From an uncultured Burkholderiales bacterium (GTDB lineage: Bacteria; Pseudomonadota; Gammaproteobacteria; Burkholderiales; Burkholderiaceae_C): a DNA stretch of 64,000 bases. Numbering within the stretch: position 1 is the stretch's first letter; each line of letters opens with the position of its first letter. Of the stretch, positions 1 through 9,439 are shown piece after piece. The notes beneath the pieces were generated by a model. That model saw nothing but the letters and a program-made list of their open reading frames with translations, ran no database searches and was not told the origin of the DNA. The DNA is taken from the NCBI GenBank assembly GCA_903828695.1, contig CAIKNE010000133.1, positions 1 to 64,000 of the forward strand. The letters run 5' to 3'. Made by a program: the position numbers and the translations under genes.

Positions 1-158
1 CAAACAATTCATCTTTAACCAGTTTCTTGCAAAATTTTGAACAAAATCTACAAACCAACGGCACGACCGGTAGTTTTATTAACCTGCAGGCGTAAATGGG
101 AATCATCGGATCAAATGGTTAATTAGGAACTTCTTGAATCTCAATACTCTATTAGGGA

Positions 159-195
159 CTCAATTGCATCCCTCAATTGCATCCCTCAATTGAGG
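159..195. repeat. Short tandem direct repeat CTCAATTGCATCC x2 followed by partial third copy CTCAATTGAGG
   Basis: Direct reading: ctcaattgcatcc|ctcaattgcatcc|ctcaattgagg; third copy forms palindrome CCTCAATTGAGG. Confidence 0.85.
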
Positions 196-340
196 AGTCA
201 ATCTCAAAATTATATTTTTTTTAAAATAGGATTGGAGTAATGTATTCACAGATTGAAGTAACCTGGTATCGATATCAGGCTACTTCAACCAGACAAGCTA
301 TCACAGGCAGCACATTGGCGCAGAAGACGTGAGCAACGAC

Positions 341-781
341 TCATGCGGTATCCATATTGTTATTCGAATATTCGTGAACTATTGAACACACCTCAGCGTC
401 TGCCAACACGCGATCTAAATAGTTATTTACGACTATTGTCAAACTCAGGCCATAGGAGTCAGGCAGGAGGTAAATATCGTCTGCAAAGATGAAAATATTA
501 TTAGCAGTGAAATAGGATTTAACAACAAAGGGTTGCCCCTCCCATTTCCCATTCTCGAGGAATCTAATACTATTATTTCTAATAAACTCACCTCTAAATA
601 ACATTGAGGCAGGCCTAATTGTGTGCATAAGTGGGGCACTGTAAATGCTGGCTTTCAATACAGTTTTGGCTGTTGTACTTGGCGCGCGAGTGGTTGAGTT
701 GAGATTATCCTTAAAACTCAATACGATGTCAGATTGATTTTCTTCAGCACATAAAATCATCCTTTCTAAAGAATTTTGCAC
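341..781 (-). CDS. Hypothetical protein (about 140 aa)
   Basis: Isolated ORF in otherwise empty region; start at 781 is GTG, alternative ATG at 760; no recognised family. Confidence 0.4.
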   Translation of the reverse strand: MQNSLERMILCAEENQSDIVLSFKDNLNSTTRAPSTTAKTVLKASIYSAPLMHTIRPASMLFRGEFIRNNSIRFLENGKWEGQPFVVKSYFTANNIFIFADDIYLLPDSYGLSLTIVVNNYLDRVLADAEVCSIVHEYSNNNMDTA

Positions 782-1029
782 TCAAAAATCATCACTATTT
801 AGAAACTGAAGCTAATCTAACTTAGTCATATCTATGTCGGCATTTCGAGATTTACCAGGACCTCAGTTTTTCAGGTTATTTATTAGCTTAATGTTTTCTG
901 GAAATGCGCTTCAGACCGAAAAAATTGGCGTTCTGATCATTTACCCCAAAGTCTAGGTTATTTAAGAAAGAATAATCTAAAAAAATAATCATTGGTGATT
1001 CATAAAATTGCGTCAAACCATCCTCTGAT

Positions 1030-1043
1030 TTGATATATATCAA
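1030..1043. promoter_or_regulatory. FNR/CRP-family binding site
   Basis: TTGATATATATCAA is a perfect match to TTGATNNNNATCAA, about 110 bp upstream of the cytochrome ORF. Confidence 0.7.
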
Positions 1044-1151
1044 ATATAGGTCAATCTCCAAGCTCAACTAGGTATCCCTTGTTATTCATCAATCCCATCA
1101 AAAACTAAAACACTTAGTATGGGACTCATTATTGGATAACAGGGGACAGTC

Positions 1152-2600
1152 ATGAGGCAATATTCATCTATTTCGGGTATTCGATTACTGCTACCTTCTG
1201 AGAAGGCTAGGAACCAATTCCAAAATACGCTATTTTTATTCCTAACCTGCCTCTCATTTTTCGTTACCAATCATGCACAAGCATTACCCACCTTTGCAAG
1301 GCAAACAGGACAGAGTTGCGTAGCCTGTCACGCGGGAGGGCAATTTCCTGAGTTAACCCCCTATGGTCGAATCTTCAAACTCACTGGGTACACCATTGGC
1401 ACCCAAGGAAATCCTTTCTCAGGGTTGGTACTTGCCGAAGTTACGCAAAACAAAAATAACATTGACTCCGCAACGGGAACCATCGTTACTCAAAACAATA
1501 CACCCATTATCCCAACTGGCAGCGTCTTCATAGCGGGCAAGTTAACTGACAACATTGGCGGTTTTGCTCAAATCACTTACAACGTATATGACCACCAAGA
1601 TACAGCATCCCCCCCACAATGGAGAGGTAGACTTGTATCAGACAATACCGATCTGCGCTATGTAAATCGGTCTCTTGATTCCAACAACGATCTTATACTG
1701 GGAATTACGGTCAATAACAATCCTAGTGTTCAAGATGTCTGGAACAGCTCACCGGGTTGGAACTTCCCATATGTATCCTCCTCTGGAGGAGGTACTGCTT
1801 ACAGCTTACCCAAACCCATCCTCGAGCGCGGCTTTGGAAGCCCCGCCGCAGGAGTGGGAGGATACGTTTTTTGGAATAAATCTCTCTACGCCGAGATAAC
1901 TGGATATCAAACAGCAAATGGATTTTGGAAATTCTTAAGTCAAGGTTACAAAATGGGTTCCGCAGCAGAAGCGGGTAGCCCATTGGTATATTCACAAGGT
2001 ATCAGCCCCTACGCCAGAGTCGCATACTCCCATGAATGGAAAGACCAGAATGCGATGATTGGACTGATTGGGATGAATGCGAATATCTATCCAGTTGATT
2101 CAAATAATCTTCCAGCCTTTGGACCTGTTGTTCATTACAACGACAAAGGTATCGATGGTCAGTATCAATACTTGTTAGAACCACATACCTTTACTTCACA
2201 AGTGCGCTATGTCAGAGAAACTATTAATGATGACACTGCTCAGGCATATGCCAACTCTGACACTCTAAACTCAATTTTTACCAAGGTAACTTATGTTTAC
2301 AGAAATCAATACGGTGCAAATATAGCCTACAGAAAAATCACAGGATCTAGTGATTCGGGCGCTTACCCCACATTGCTACAAAATCCAACCGCATCCAGTT
2401 ATTCCACCAGCGCCAGGAATTCTCCCAATACGAAGCTGTGGACGCCTGAGGTATTTTGGTTACCACTTCAAAACCTCCGAATTGGGCTTCAGTACAACCT
2501 ATACACCGAGTACCTGGGCGCTGCAAGCAATTACGACGGATATAAAAGAAATGCATCAGACAACAATTCGGCATATTTATATGCTTGGGTTGCATTTTAA
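1152..2600 (+). CDS. Mono-heme cytochrome c fused to predicted outer-membrane beta-barrel (Cyc2-like fused cytochrome-porin)
   Basis: Signal-peptide-like N-terminus, single CVACH heme motif in PTFARQTGQSCVACHAGGQFPELTPYGRIFKLTGYT, long N/Y/S-rich remainder ending in an aromatic residue (YAWVAF). Confidence 0.7.
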   Translation: MRQYSSISGIRLLLPSEKARNQFQNTLFLFLTCLSFFVTNHAQALPTFARQTGQSCVACHAGGQFPELTPYGRIFKLTGYTIGTQGNPFSGLVLAEVTQNKNNIDSATGTIVTQNNTPIIPTGSVFIAGKLTDNIGGFAQITYNVYDHQDTASPPQWRGRLVSDNTDLRYVNRSLDSNNDLILGITVNNNPSVQDVWNSSPGWNFPYVSSSGGGTAYSLPKPILERGFGSPAAGVGGYVFWNKSLYAEITGYQTANGFWKFLSQGYKMGSAAEAGSPLVYSQGISPYARVAYSHEWKDQNAMIGLIGMNANIYPVDSNNLPAFGPVVHYNDKGIDGQYQYLLEPHTFTSQVRYVRETINDDTAQAYANSDTLNSIFTKVTYVYRNQYGANIAYRKITGSSDSGAYPTLLQNPTASSYSTSARNSPNTKLWTPEVFWLPLQNLRIGLQYNLYTEYLGAASNYDGYKRNASDNNSAYLYAWVAF

Positions 2601-2612
2601 ATAGGAGTCATC

Positions 2613-3263
2613 ATGATTAAAACTAAACTGCACCTTTTAAAAACAACCCTAACCGCATTATTTTGTGCTTCACTTGTCGCTTGTGTAAGTCCAGATAAAG
2701 GTAGAAACTTAAACGATCCAAGCATAAGTGGGGTAGATATTGCTAAGCAGTCCTGCTCTAACTGTCACGGGTTGAATGGACAATCTATTTCTCAACAATT
2801 TCCCAAACTCGCGGGCCAACAATTAGATTACATCAAAGCACAGTTAACGGACTTTAAGGGGCATGTTCGCAAAGATATCAACGGAACTCAGTATATGTGG
2901 GGTATAACGAACCTTACCACCAAGCAAGTTGAAGAACTTGCGGTATATTTTTCTACACAGCCTGCGATGAAAGGCACTGGAGTCCGAGGTCCCGATTTTG
3001 CGTTGGGTGAGTCTATTTTCAAAAACGGATTGCCCTCGCAAGGCGTATTGTCTTGTAACAGTTGTCATGGCCCAGAAGCTTTAGGCGTTGCTGAAATCCC
3101 CAGACTTGCCGGGCAGCACAGTAACTATCTTTATAAACAAATCATGGTGTTTAAGATGACGGATGATCGCCCACGAGGACAAGCGATGAAGCAAATTATT
3201 CACAATATGAACGAAGATCAAGCAAAGGCTGTTGCGAGTTACTTATCTTACCTGGACTTGTAA
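2613..3263 (+). CDS. Di-heme cytochrome c (c4/c553 type), predicted lipoprotein
   Basis: Two heme motifs (CSNCH, CNSCH), GLNGQ...FPKLAGQ and IPRLAGQH repeats typical of c4; lipobox-like SLVAC. Confidence 0.85.
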   Translation: MIKTKLHLLKTTLTALFCASLVACVSPDKGRNLNDPSISGVDIAKQSCSNCHGLNGQSISQQFPKLAGQQLDYIKAQLTDFKGHVRKDINGTQYMWGITNLTTKQVEELAVYFSTQPAMKGTGVRGPDFALGESIFKNGLPSQGVLSCNSCHGPEALGVAEIPRLAGQHSNYLYKQIMVFKMTDDRPRGQAMKQIIHNMNEDQAKAVASYLSYLDL

Positions 3264-3420
3264 GTCTACTTGCTAGCTAGAATTATTTCTATGATACGGT
3301 GACTTCTATCGATGGGTCATGAGTATGAGTATAAAAACCTGAAGTCATGAACTACTTCAAGGAAAAATCAGATGCTTTAAAATCTACTTTTGATTTTTTT
3401 AAAGGTTTTCTAAATACTTG

Positions 3421-4203
3421 ATGGATACAGTTTTTAATTGCACTCAGTGCGGAAAGTGTTGTCACGATTTAAATATACCTCTAACCATCTCAGAAGCTAA
3501 AGATTGGCTACTCAGGGGACATAAGCTCAAAATATTGACCGAAGCCACGCCCTGGATAAATGATGTTCAAAGCACTGATGATTTGTTGCTTCGTAAAAAG
3601 TCATTAACTTTTCAAGCTCAAAGTGGTGCACTCTCAATACGAGTACTTGTATCACTCGTGGGTTATTTTCAAGGTGGATGTCCAAATTTAGACTCGAATC
3701 TAAACTGCACCATCTATAGCGTCAGACCCTTGACCTGTCGTATATACCCCTTTGAGATGAATCCCAAAATCATCTTAAATCCGAAAAATAAACTTTGTCC
3801 TAGCGAAGCATGGCAAACAAATGAAAATACCAGTGCTTTGAATACCGCCAATCAAATCTTCATAATTGACTCATATACCAAGTCCAATATAGAAAAGATA
3901 TACACAACTAGCGTAGATAGTGTTACTGCCAAGATGTTAATTTGCAAAGAACTTGGTATCTGTACAAGCTCCTTATCCAATGACGGCTACCTGTTTCATT
4001 TCCCTGATCAGGAAAAGCTGTCGGGTATTTTAGATAAGTTTTCCTTAAGGGACGCTTCATCGGCCCCCAATGCACCAGATGATGTTGACTGGATTATCTA
4101 TACCCAAAAAGCAGTTACCCTTAATGATCTGCAAGCGATAGGCTCCAATGCCGCCTACCCCAATCAGCACAGCATAAGTCCAGAAGAATTCATAACCCTA
4201 TGA
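3421..4203 (+). CDS. YkgJ family cysteine-cluster protein
   Basis: CTQCGKCCHDL N-terminus, CPNLDSNLNCTIYSVRPLTCRIYPFE motif; ATG at 3421 preferred over TTG at 3418. Confidence 0.75.
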   Translation: MDTVFNCTQCGKCCHDLNIPLTISEAKDWLLRGHKLKILTEATPWINDVQSTDDLLLRKKSLTFQAQSGALSIRVLVSLVGYFQGGCPNLDSNLNCTIYSVRPLTCRIYPFEMNPKIILNPKNKLCPSEAWQTNENTSALNTANQIFIIDSYTKSNIEKIYTTSVDSVTAKMLICKELGICTSSLSNDGYLFHFPDQEKLSGILDKFSLRDASSAPNAPDDVDWIIYTQKAVTLNDLQAIGSNAAYPNQHSISPEEFITL

Positions 4204-4309
4204 CTCATCATCTGGGTCATAGGTCATAGGGCGTAGAAGTAAGTCAGGATTGCATGTCCACTAGAACGATAAAAAACCTCGCCCTATTTCCCTATTTAAA
4301 TGCGACTCT

Positions 4310-5383
4310 TTAAGCTGCAAACGGGTAATCTGTGTACCCTTTTGCATCGCCTGCATAAAAGGTACTCATATCAGGCGACGTCAATGCCACTCCGTCGTGT
4401 AGACGTCTTACGAGGTCAGGGTTGGAGATGAAAGGACGTCCAAAACCAATCAAGTCAGCTCCGTTGGAGCTTAAGGCATTTTCAGCTGATTCCTTTTCGA
4501 ATCCTCCCGCCAGAATAAACGGCCCTTTGAAGGCTTGACGAAGTTTGAGTTTGTAATCTTGTGGAACTGCGGGTGCGCCCATCGCAGAATGATCTAAAAC
4601 ATGCAAATACAGTAAACCGCACTGAGAGGCGTGTGTAACCAAGTCCAGGAATTGCTCCTCAACACCCGGGTACTCTCCCGTATTATTAAATGCACCAAAC
4701 GGGGAGATGCGAATACCGGTTTTATCAGCACCGATAGCTTTGATGATTGAATCTATGATTTCAATGGCGAATTTATTTCTTCCAGCGCTTGAGCCGCCGT
4801 AAGCATCCGTTCGTTTGTTTACGTTTGCGTTTAAAAACTGCTCAATTAAGTATCCATTGGCTGCGTGAATTTCAACCCCATCAAAACCAGCTGCTATCGC
4901 GTTGACCGCGGCTTGAGTGTATTCTTTGACTGCGTTGGTGATATCAGCCTGTGTCATCGCTTTGGGAGTGCTGTGAGGCTGCATCCCTTTCGTATCCGAG
5001 TAAATCTCGCCAGGACAAACTTCCGCTGTTGGGCTCAAAACCTCGGCACCTGTCGGCAAATTGGAATCGTGCGTGACACGCCCAGTGTGCATGAGTTGAA
5101 TAACTATTTTCCCGCCCTTGTCATGCACCACCTTCGTCACAGCTTTCCAACCATCGATTTGGGCTTGGTTATAGATACCAGGAATCCTTGCATAGCCAAC
5201 CCCATTAGGGGAAGGGGACGTGCCCTCTGTCACAATTAAACCTGCAGAAGCCCTTTGACCATAGTACTCACACATGAGCTCATTGGGGGTATTCGCAACT
5301 ACTGCGCGACTTCTAGTCATCGGGGACATAACGATTCGGTTCTTAAGTACCAAATGACGTGCTGTAAAGGTATCAAATAACAT
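4310..5383 (-). CDS. Alkene reductase / Old Yellow Enzyme family (NemA-like)
   Basis: LKNRIVMSPMTRSRA, GVEIHAANGYLIEQFLN, GFGRPFISNPDLV motifs. Confidence 0.93.
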   Translation of the reverse strand: MLFDTFTARHLVLKNRIVMSPMTRSRAVVANTPNELMCEYYGQRASAGLIVTEGTSPSPNGVGYARIPGIYNQAQIDGWKAVTKVVHDKGGKIVIQLMHTGRVTHDSNLPTGAEVLSPTAEVCPGEIYSDTKGMQPHSTPKAMTQADITNAVKEYTQAAVNAIAAGFDGVEIHAANGYLIEQFLNANVNKRTDAYGGSSAGRNKFAIEIIDSIIKAIGADKTGIRISPFGAFNNTGEYPGVEEQFLDLVTHASQCGLLYLHVLDHSAMGAPAVPQDYKLKLRQAFKGPFILAGGFEKESAENALSSNGADLIGFGRPFISNPDLVRRLHDGVALTSPDMSTFYAGDAKGYTDYPFAA

Positions 5384-5465
5384 TGTTTATTCCTGTGGAA
5401 GAAGATGGCAAACCTAGACTCTATGATCAAAATATTAGTCACATTTTAGATAATTTTACATTTCC

Positions 5466-5508
5466 CCGCCTTGACTAAGGTCACAAGTACGCGACTTAGT
5501 CAAGGCGG
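5466..5508. promoter_or_regulatory. Perfect 14-bp inverted repeat (15-nt spacer) between divergent genes, probable operator
   Basis: CCGCCTTGACTAAG-N15-CTTAGTCAAGGCGG in the divergent OYE/AKR intergenic region. Confidence 0.7.
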
Positions 5509-5576
5509 TTTAAAATGAGTAAGATAGAAAAATACTATCCAAGTTATTTATAAATTTTCAACGGAGTTAAACCATC

Positions 5577-6614
5577 ATGCGTTACAGGTTACTAGGCCAT
5601 ACAGGCTTGTATGTTTCAGAATTGTGTCTGGGTACCATGACTTTTGGTGCTCAAGGTTTCTGGGCTGTCATGGGTGGGTTAAAACAACCAGAGGTTAATG
5701 CTTTAGTCAAGGAGGCTTTTGACAAAGGAATTAACTTCTTTGACACTGCTAATGTTTACTCACTCGGAGAGTCTGAAAGCCTTCTTGGTGAATCCATTAA
5801 AAAGTTGGGGTTACCCAGGGATGAGCTTGTTATTGCGACAAAATCAACCGGAATCATGGACGAAAAACTCCCCAATGCAAGGGGACAATCAAGGGCGCAC
5901 ATTTTCAACGAAGTCAATGCTAGCCTTAAGCGTCTTCAAATTGACCATATCGATCTGTACCAGCTTCATGGCTTTGATCCACTTACGCCTTTCGAGGAGT
6001 CCCTTGGAGCTTTGACGGATCTGGTCAAAGCAGGAAAGATTCGCTACATTGGCCTCTGTAATATGGCCTCTTGGCAGATCATGAAAGCACTGAGTGTATC
6101 TAGACTGAAGGGTCTGGAAGAGTTTAAATCTGTCCAGTCTTACTACTCCATAGCAGGAAGGGACCTGGAGCGGGATGTTATCCCATTGGTCAAAGATCAA
6201 AATCTTGGGCTTATGATTTGGAGTCCGCTGGCTGGGGGCTACCTGTCGGGCAAATTCAGTACGAATGAATCTGCACCTGATAACTCTAGGCGAATGACTT
6301 TTGACTTTCCACCCCTGGATAAAGACCGCGCCAATAAATGCATTGAGATCATGAGACCCATTGCACAAAAACACAACGTCTCCGTAGCTCAAATTGCGCT
6401 TGCCTGGATACTATCGAACAAGTCGGTTTCTACGATCATCGTTGGAGCTCGAAAACTAGAACAACTCAAAGATAATATTAACGCGTCACATCTAACCTTA
6501 GATGATGAGGATTTGAGTTCACTCAGCTCAGCCAGCGCACTGCCCGTCGAATATCCAAATTGGATGATTGCTATGCAAGGTCAGTACCGTGCCAATGCAC
6601 CGGTAAAGGAGTAA
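5577..6614 (+). CDS. Aldo/keto reductase
   Basis: LGLGTMTFG-like start, FFDTANVYSLGESE, IDLYQLH, WSPLAGGYLSGK motifs. Confidence 0.93.
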   Translation: MRYRLLGHTGLYVSELCLGTMTFGAQGFWAVMGGLKQPEVNALVKEAFDKGINFFDTANVYSLGESESLLGESIKKLGLPRDELVIATKSTGIMDEKLPNARGQSRAHIFNEVNASLKRLQIDHIDLYQLHGFDPLTPFEESLGALTDLVKAGKIRYIGLCNMASWQIMKALSVSRLKGLEEFKSVQSYYSIAGRDLERDVIPLVKDQNLGLMIWSPLAGGYLSGKFSTNESAPDNSRRMTFDFPPLDKDRANKCIEIMRPIAQKHNVSVAQIALAWILSNKSVSTIIVGARKLEQLKDNINASHLTLDDEDLSSLSSASALPVEYPNWMIAMQGQYRANAPVKE

Positions 6615-6631
6615 CCGTCTAATCGAACTTC

Positions 6632-6654
6632 CCCCAAGTCGGATAGGCTTGGGG
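6632..6654 (+). terminator. Possible terminator hairpin after aldo/keto reductase
   Basis: CCCCAAG-N9-CTTGGGG followed by a short T-run only. Confidence 0.4.
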
Positions 6655-6866
6655 TTTCACGGTCTTAACACACACCCTCAATTCACTTGCATTTGACTCT
6701 GCATAGGGCCTCACCCAACAAAATCCAAGGCTGGGGCGAATCTGGAGGGAGATCAATTTCAGAGAATGTCCCGTTGAGCACCAATTTAGTGCTCAACTTG
6801 ATCTAATTAACTAGAATATCTTAATTTTTTCTCTTAGAATTAAGCCAAATATTCTTTGCTTAATTA

Positions 6867-7334
6867 ATGACGTATCTAAATTATTTTTCTTTACTAGTAA
6901 TATTAATAGGTACCGCCAACGGATCCTTTAAGGGTTGGTTATCGCAACTTTACTACTTTTTATTCGTAGTCGTTTTTTACGTGTTTTTTAGAAAAATCAG
7001 TCACGGCGATTTTTTATTTGTCATATTGCCTGAATTAGACCCTCAAACTCAAAAAATTGTCCAACTTGAGATCATTTTTGTTTTCTTACTCTTCGTTTTT
7101 TGGGGTGTGAGAAAAATTCACAATGCAATATTTGAGAAAGTTGCTGAGGTACCAGGGCATCAAGTAGCCGGAGCTGTGCTGGGATTCATGATAAGTTACA
7201 TCTTGCTGGTATTTCTAGGCCAGGTTATTGATCTAACCCACTACAGAACGGATGAATGGTGGACCTCGTCCCTAGAGTATGACTGGTCTGTCAAGACGTT
7301 TGACTTCCTTAACTTCGTTATATTTAACGATTAG
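6867..7334 (+). CDS. CvpA-like integral membrane protein
   Basis: Four hydrophobic segments, GSFKGWLSQ start and GAVLGFMISYILL segment resembling CvpA family. Confidence 0.55.
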   Translation: MTYLNYFSLLVILIGTANGSFKGWLSQLYYFLFVVVFYVFFRKISHGDFLFVILPELDPQTQKIVQLEIIFVFLLFVFWGVRKIHNAIFEKVAEVPGHQVAGAVLGFMISYILLVFLGQVIDLTHYRTDEWWTSSLEYDWSVKTFDFLNFVIFND

Positions 7335-7557
7335 TAGTATTCGAATTTGTATTCGTATTAATCTTCGTTGACTCAACCATGTAAACCTGCGCTTTCTTTA
7401 CTGCATTATCAATTACGATCGCAGTATTGCTAACGCCCACAGTCGCCACGAAGACTCCTAAGAAGAAAGCAAAGATATATCCCATAGCATCTAGATTCCG
7501 TGAATTTAGCTTGAGTGCGGCGTTGACTGACAGGTTAATGGTGAAACTGACCCCCAT
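7324..7557 (-). CDS. Small membrane protein, hypothetical (start may be 7485)
   Basis: One hydrophobic segment MGYIFAFFLGVFVATVGVSNTAIVI; convergent with preceding gene. Confidence 0.35.
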   Translation of the reverse strand: MGVSFTINLSVNAALKLNSRNLDAMGYIFAFFLGVFVATVGVSNTAIVIDNAVKKAQVYMVESTKINTNTNSNTTNR

Positions 7558-7987
7558 GGGCCTACAGTTTATGAATCGGAACTAACCTCAAATACTTTAG
7601 CTCCCTATTTATTACAACCACGAATCATTTTTAGGCTTACGCCCTTTGATGTTTCATCTCATATATTCGGCACAACTTAGGTAAACTAGAGAATTACCCG
7701 CATCCTTAGGGGCAAAGACCGAATTGGGCGTACAGGAGTCTGCTAGATACGGTCGCTGCAGGCCAAACGGTGCTTTGACTCCCTCTGTTTTGACCCCGCC
7801 TCCCCCTTACCCTCCCTAGTTCTCCCAGGGGATAGTTGGACGTAGGGAATGGTTTATTTCGCTGGGCTGGCAATGAAAACTGCATGCACATATACTCTGC
7901 TCATGTGAATGAAATGAACAAATACTTGCACAAGCCGACTTAAGTAAAAGACCTGAATTGAGGAGGTTTTGCGGCAATATTGATCCA

Positions 7988-8488
7988 ATGACCATTAAAA
8001 CAGAAATAAATACGGCTGACCTTAGAAAAGCACTAGGCACCTTCGCCACGGGCGTCACGATTGTGACCACTCTGGACAAAGACAAGAACCGGATAGGGGT
8101 CACCGTTAACTCCTTTAGCTCTGTCTCTTTGGAGCCCCCTATAGTTCTTTGGAGCCTAAAGAAATCGTCCCCCAATGTTGCAGCTTTTGATCACAGCGGG
8201 CGTTTTGTTATAAACGTTCTGGCTCAAACACAAGTCAATTTATCCCAAAGATTTGCGAGTTCAATCCAAGATAAATTCAGCTCAGTTGAATTTCGCGAAG
8301 GTTTGGGAGGCTTGCCGATGATAGAAAATTGTGTAGCTAGTTTTCAGTGCATGACTTACCAACGAATTGAAGCAGGAGATCATATTTTGTATCTCGGGGA
8401 GGTTAACGAATATGCACGCGCTGATTACCCAACCCTGATATTTTGCAAGGGTAAATATATGAGCGGACAAGAGATCGAAGCTATTTGA
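7988..8488 (+). CDS. Flavin reductase family protein (FMN-binding split barrel)
   Basis: LRKALGTFATGVTIVTT, GVTVNSFSSVSLEPPIVLWSL, FVINVLAQ motifs; start at 7988 preferred over 7958. Confidence 0.92.
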   Translation: MTIKTEINTADLRKALGTFATGVTIVTTLDKDKNRIGVTVNSFSSVSLEPPIVLWSLKKSSPNVAAFDHSGRFVINVLAQTQVNLSQRFASSIQDKFSSVEFREGLGGLPMIENCVASFQCMTYQRIEAGDHILYLGEVNEYARADYPTLIFCKGKYMSGQEIEAI

Positions 8489-8741
8489 TTTTTTGTAAAA
8501 AAGTCTAAAACCATATTCCAGCCCTAACGCCAAGAAAAATTGCTCCGCGGACGGTAAAGGCATAGCATAAGAACACGCCATTTGAATGCTTATCACTTTG
8601 AAATCGGTAGAATCAGACCAAGATACGCATTTGCTCGACTGACCCGAGGGAGCGATTAATGCAAAATTACGCCGTCTTTAATTGGTATAAAATTACCCAG
8701 TTGAATCGTATAAAATCAATTTTTTTTAAAAAGGACCATCA

Positions 8742-9020
8742 ATGAACAAGACTGAACTGATCGAACACATGGCAGCAGATGCTGATATTTCTAAAGCAGC
8801 AGCTTCTAGAGCACTCGCCTCCTTTATCGAAAATATCGGTAAATCCCTCACCAAAGGTAACTCTGTTACTTTGGTTGGTTTTGGCACTTTTAGCCAAAAG
8901 AAAAGAGCTGCCCGCACAGGCCGTAACCCATCTACTGGTGCAGCGATCAAGATTGCAGCCTCTAAAGTTGTACGATTCAGCGCAGGTAAAACCCTCAAAG
9001 ACCGCGTCAACAAGCGTTAA
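8742..9020 (+). CDS. hupB: HU family DNA-binding protein
   Basis: [25 protein letters not shown]..., [31 protein letters not shown]. Confidence 0.96.
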   Translation: MNKTELIEHMAADADISKAAASRALASFIENIGKSLTKGNSVTLVGFGTFSQKKRAARTGRNPSTGAAIKIAASKVVRFSAGKTLKDRVNKR

Positions 9021-9062
9021 TCGCTCCCTATTCCCGCACCTTACCTAGGTGCGAATTAGATC

Positions 9063-9094
9063 AAAAGCCCAATGCGTTTGCCTTGGGCTTTTTT
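9063..9094 (+). terminator. Rho-independent terminator after HU
   Basis: AAAAGCCCAA-loop-TTGGGCTTTTTT. Confidence 0.85.
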
Positions 9095-9332
9095 GCTGGC
9101 GAACCTAATTCAACAGCACTAAATCTCCCCCCCCCTGGAGCTCATAGTCATAGACCAAAGGTGGTATGAAAAACAGGAGCTAGAACTGGGGTCGCGCCAG
9201 ATATTTGCACCCTCCCCCACGGAATCTAAAATCATTACATCCAACACCATGAGCACTTAAGCCCCCTAATACTCCATGGGTTCTAGGTATGGGGTTAACA
9301 CAAAATTAGCCCACCCTTACATTTGCGGGCAG

Positions 9333-9382
9333 TTTTTACAGCATTTTTATATCCAAATCAATATTTATGCAGGTTTTTTATA
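9333..9382. promoter_or_regulatory. Candidate KdpE operator region: TTTTTACA / TTTTTATA / TTTTTATA repeats
   Basis: Copies start at 9333, 9344 and 9375 (11 and 31 bp spacing), upstream of kdp operon. Confidence 0.5.
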
Positions 9383-9439
9383 TATAGCCCGATACAGTTT
9401 GACCATCGGCAATAATTAATCGCCATTTAGGAGAAATCC

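Noticed and set aside
5889-6392. 167-aa minus-strand ORF
   Set aside because: Antisense to aldo/keto reductase
7816-8175. 119-aa minus-strand ORF
   Set aside because: Overlaps the flavin reductase antisense; no family features
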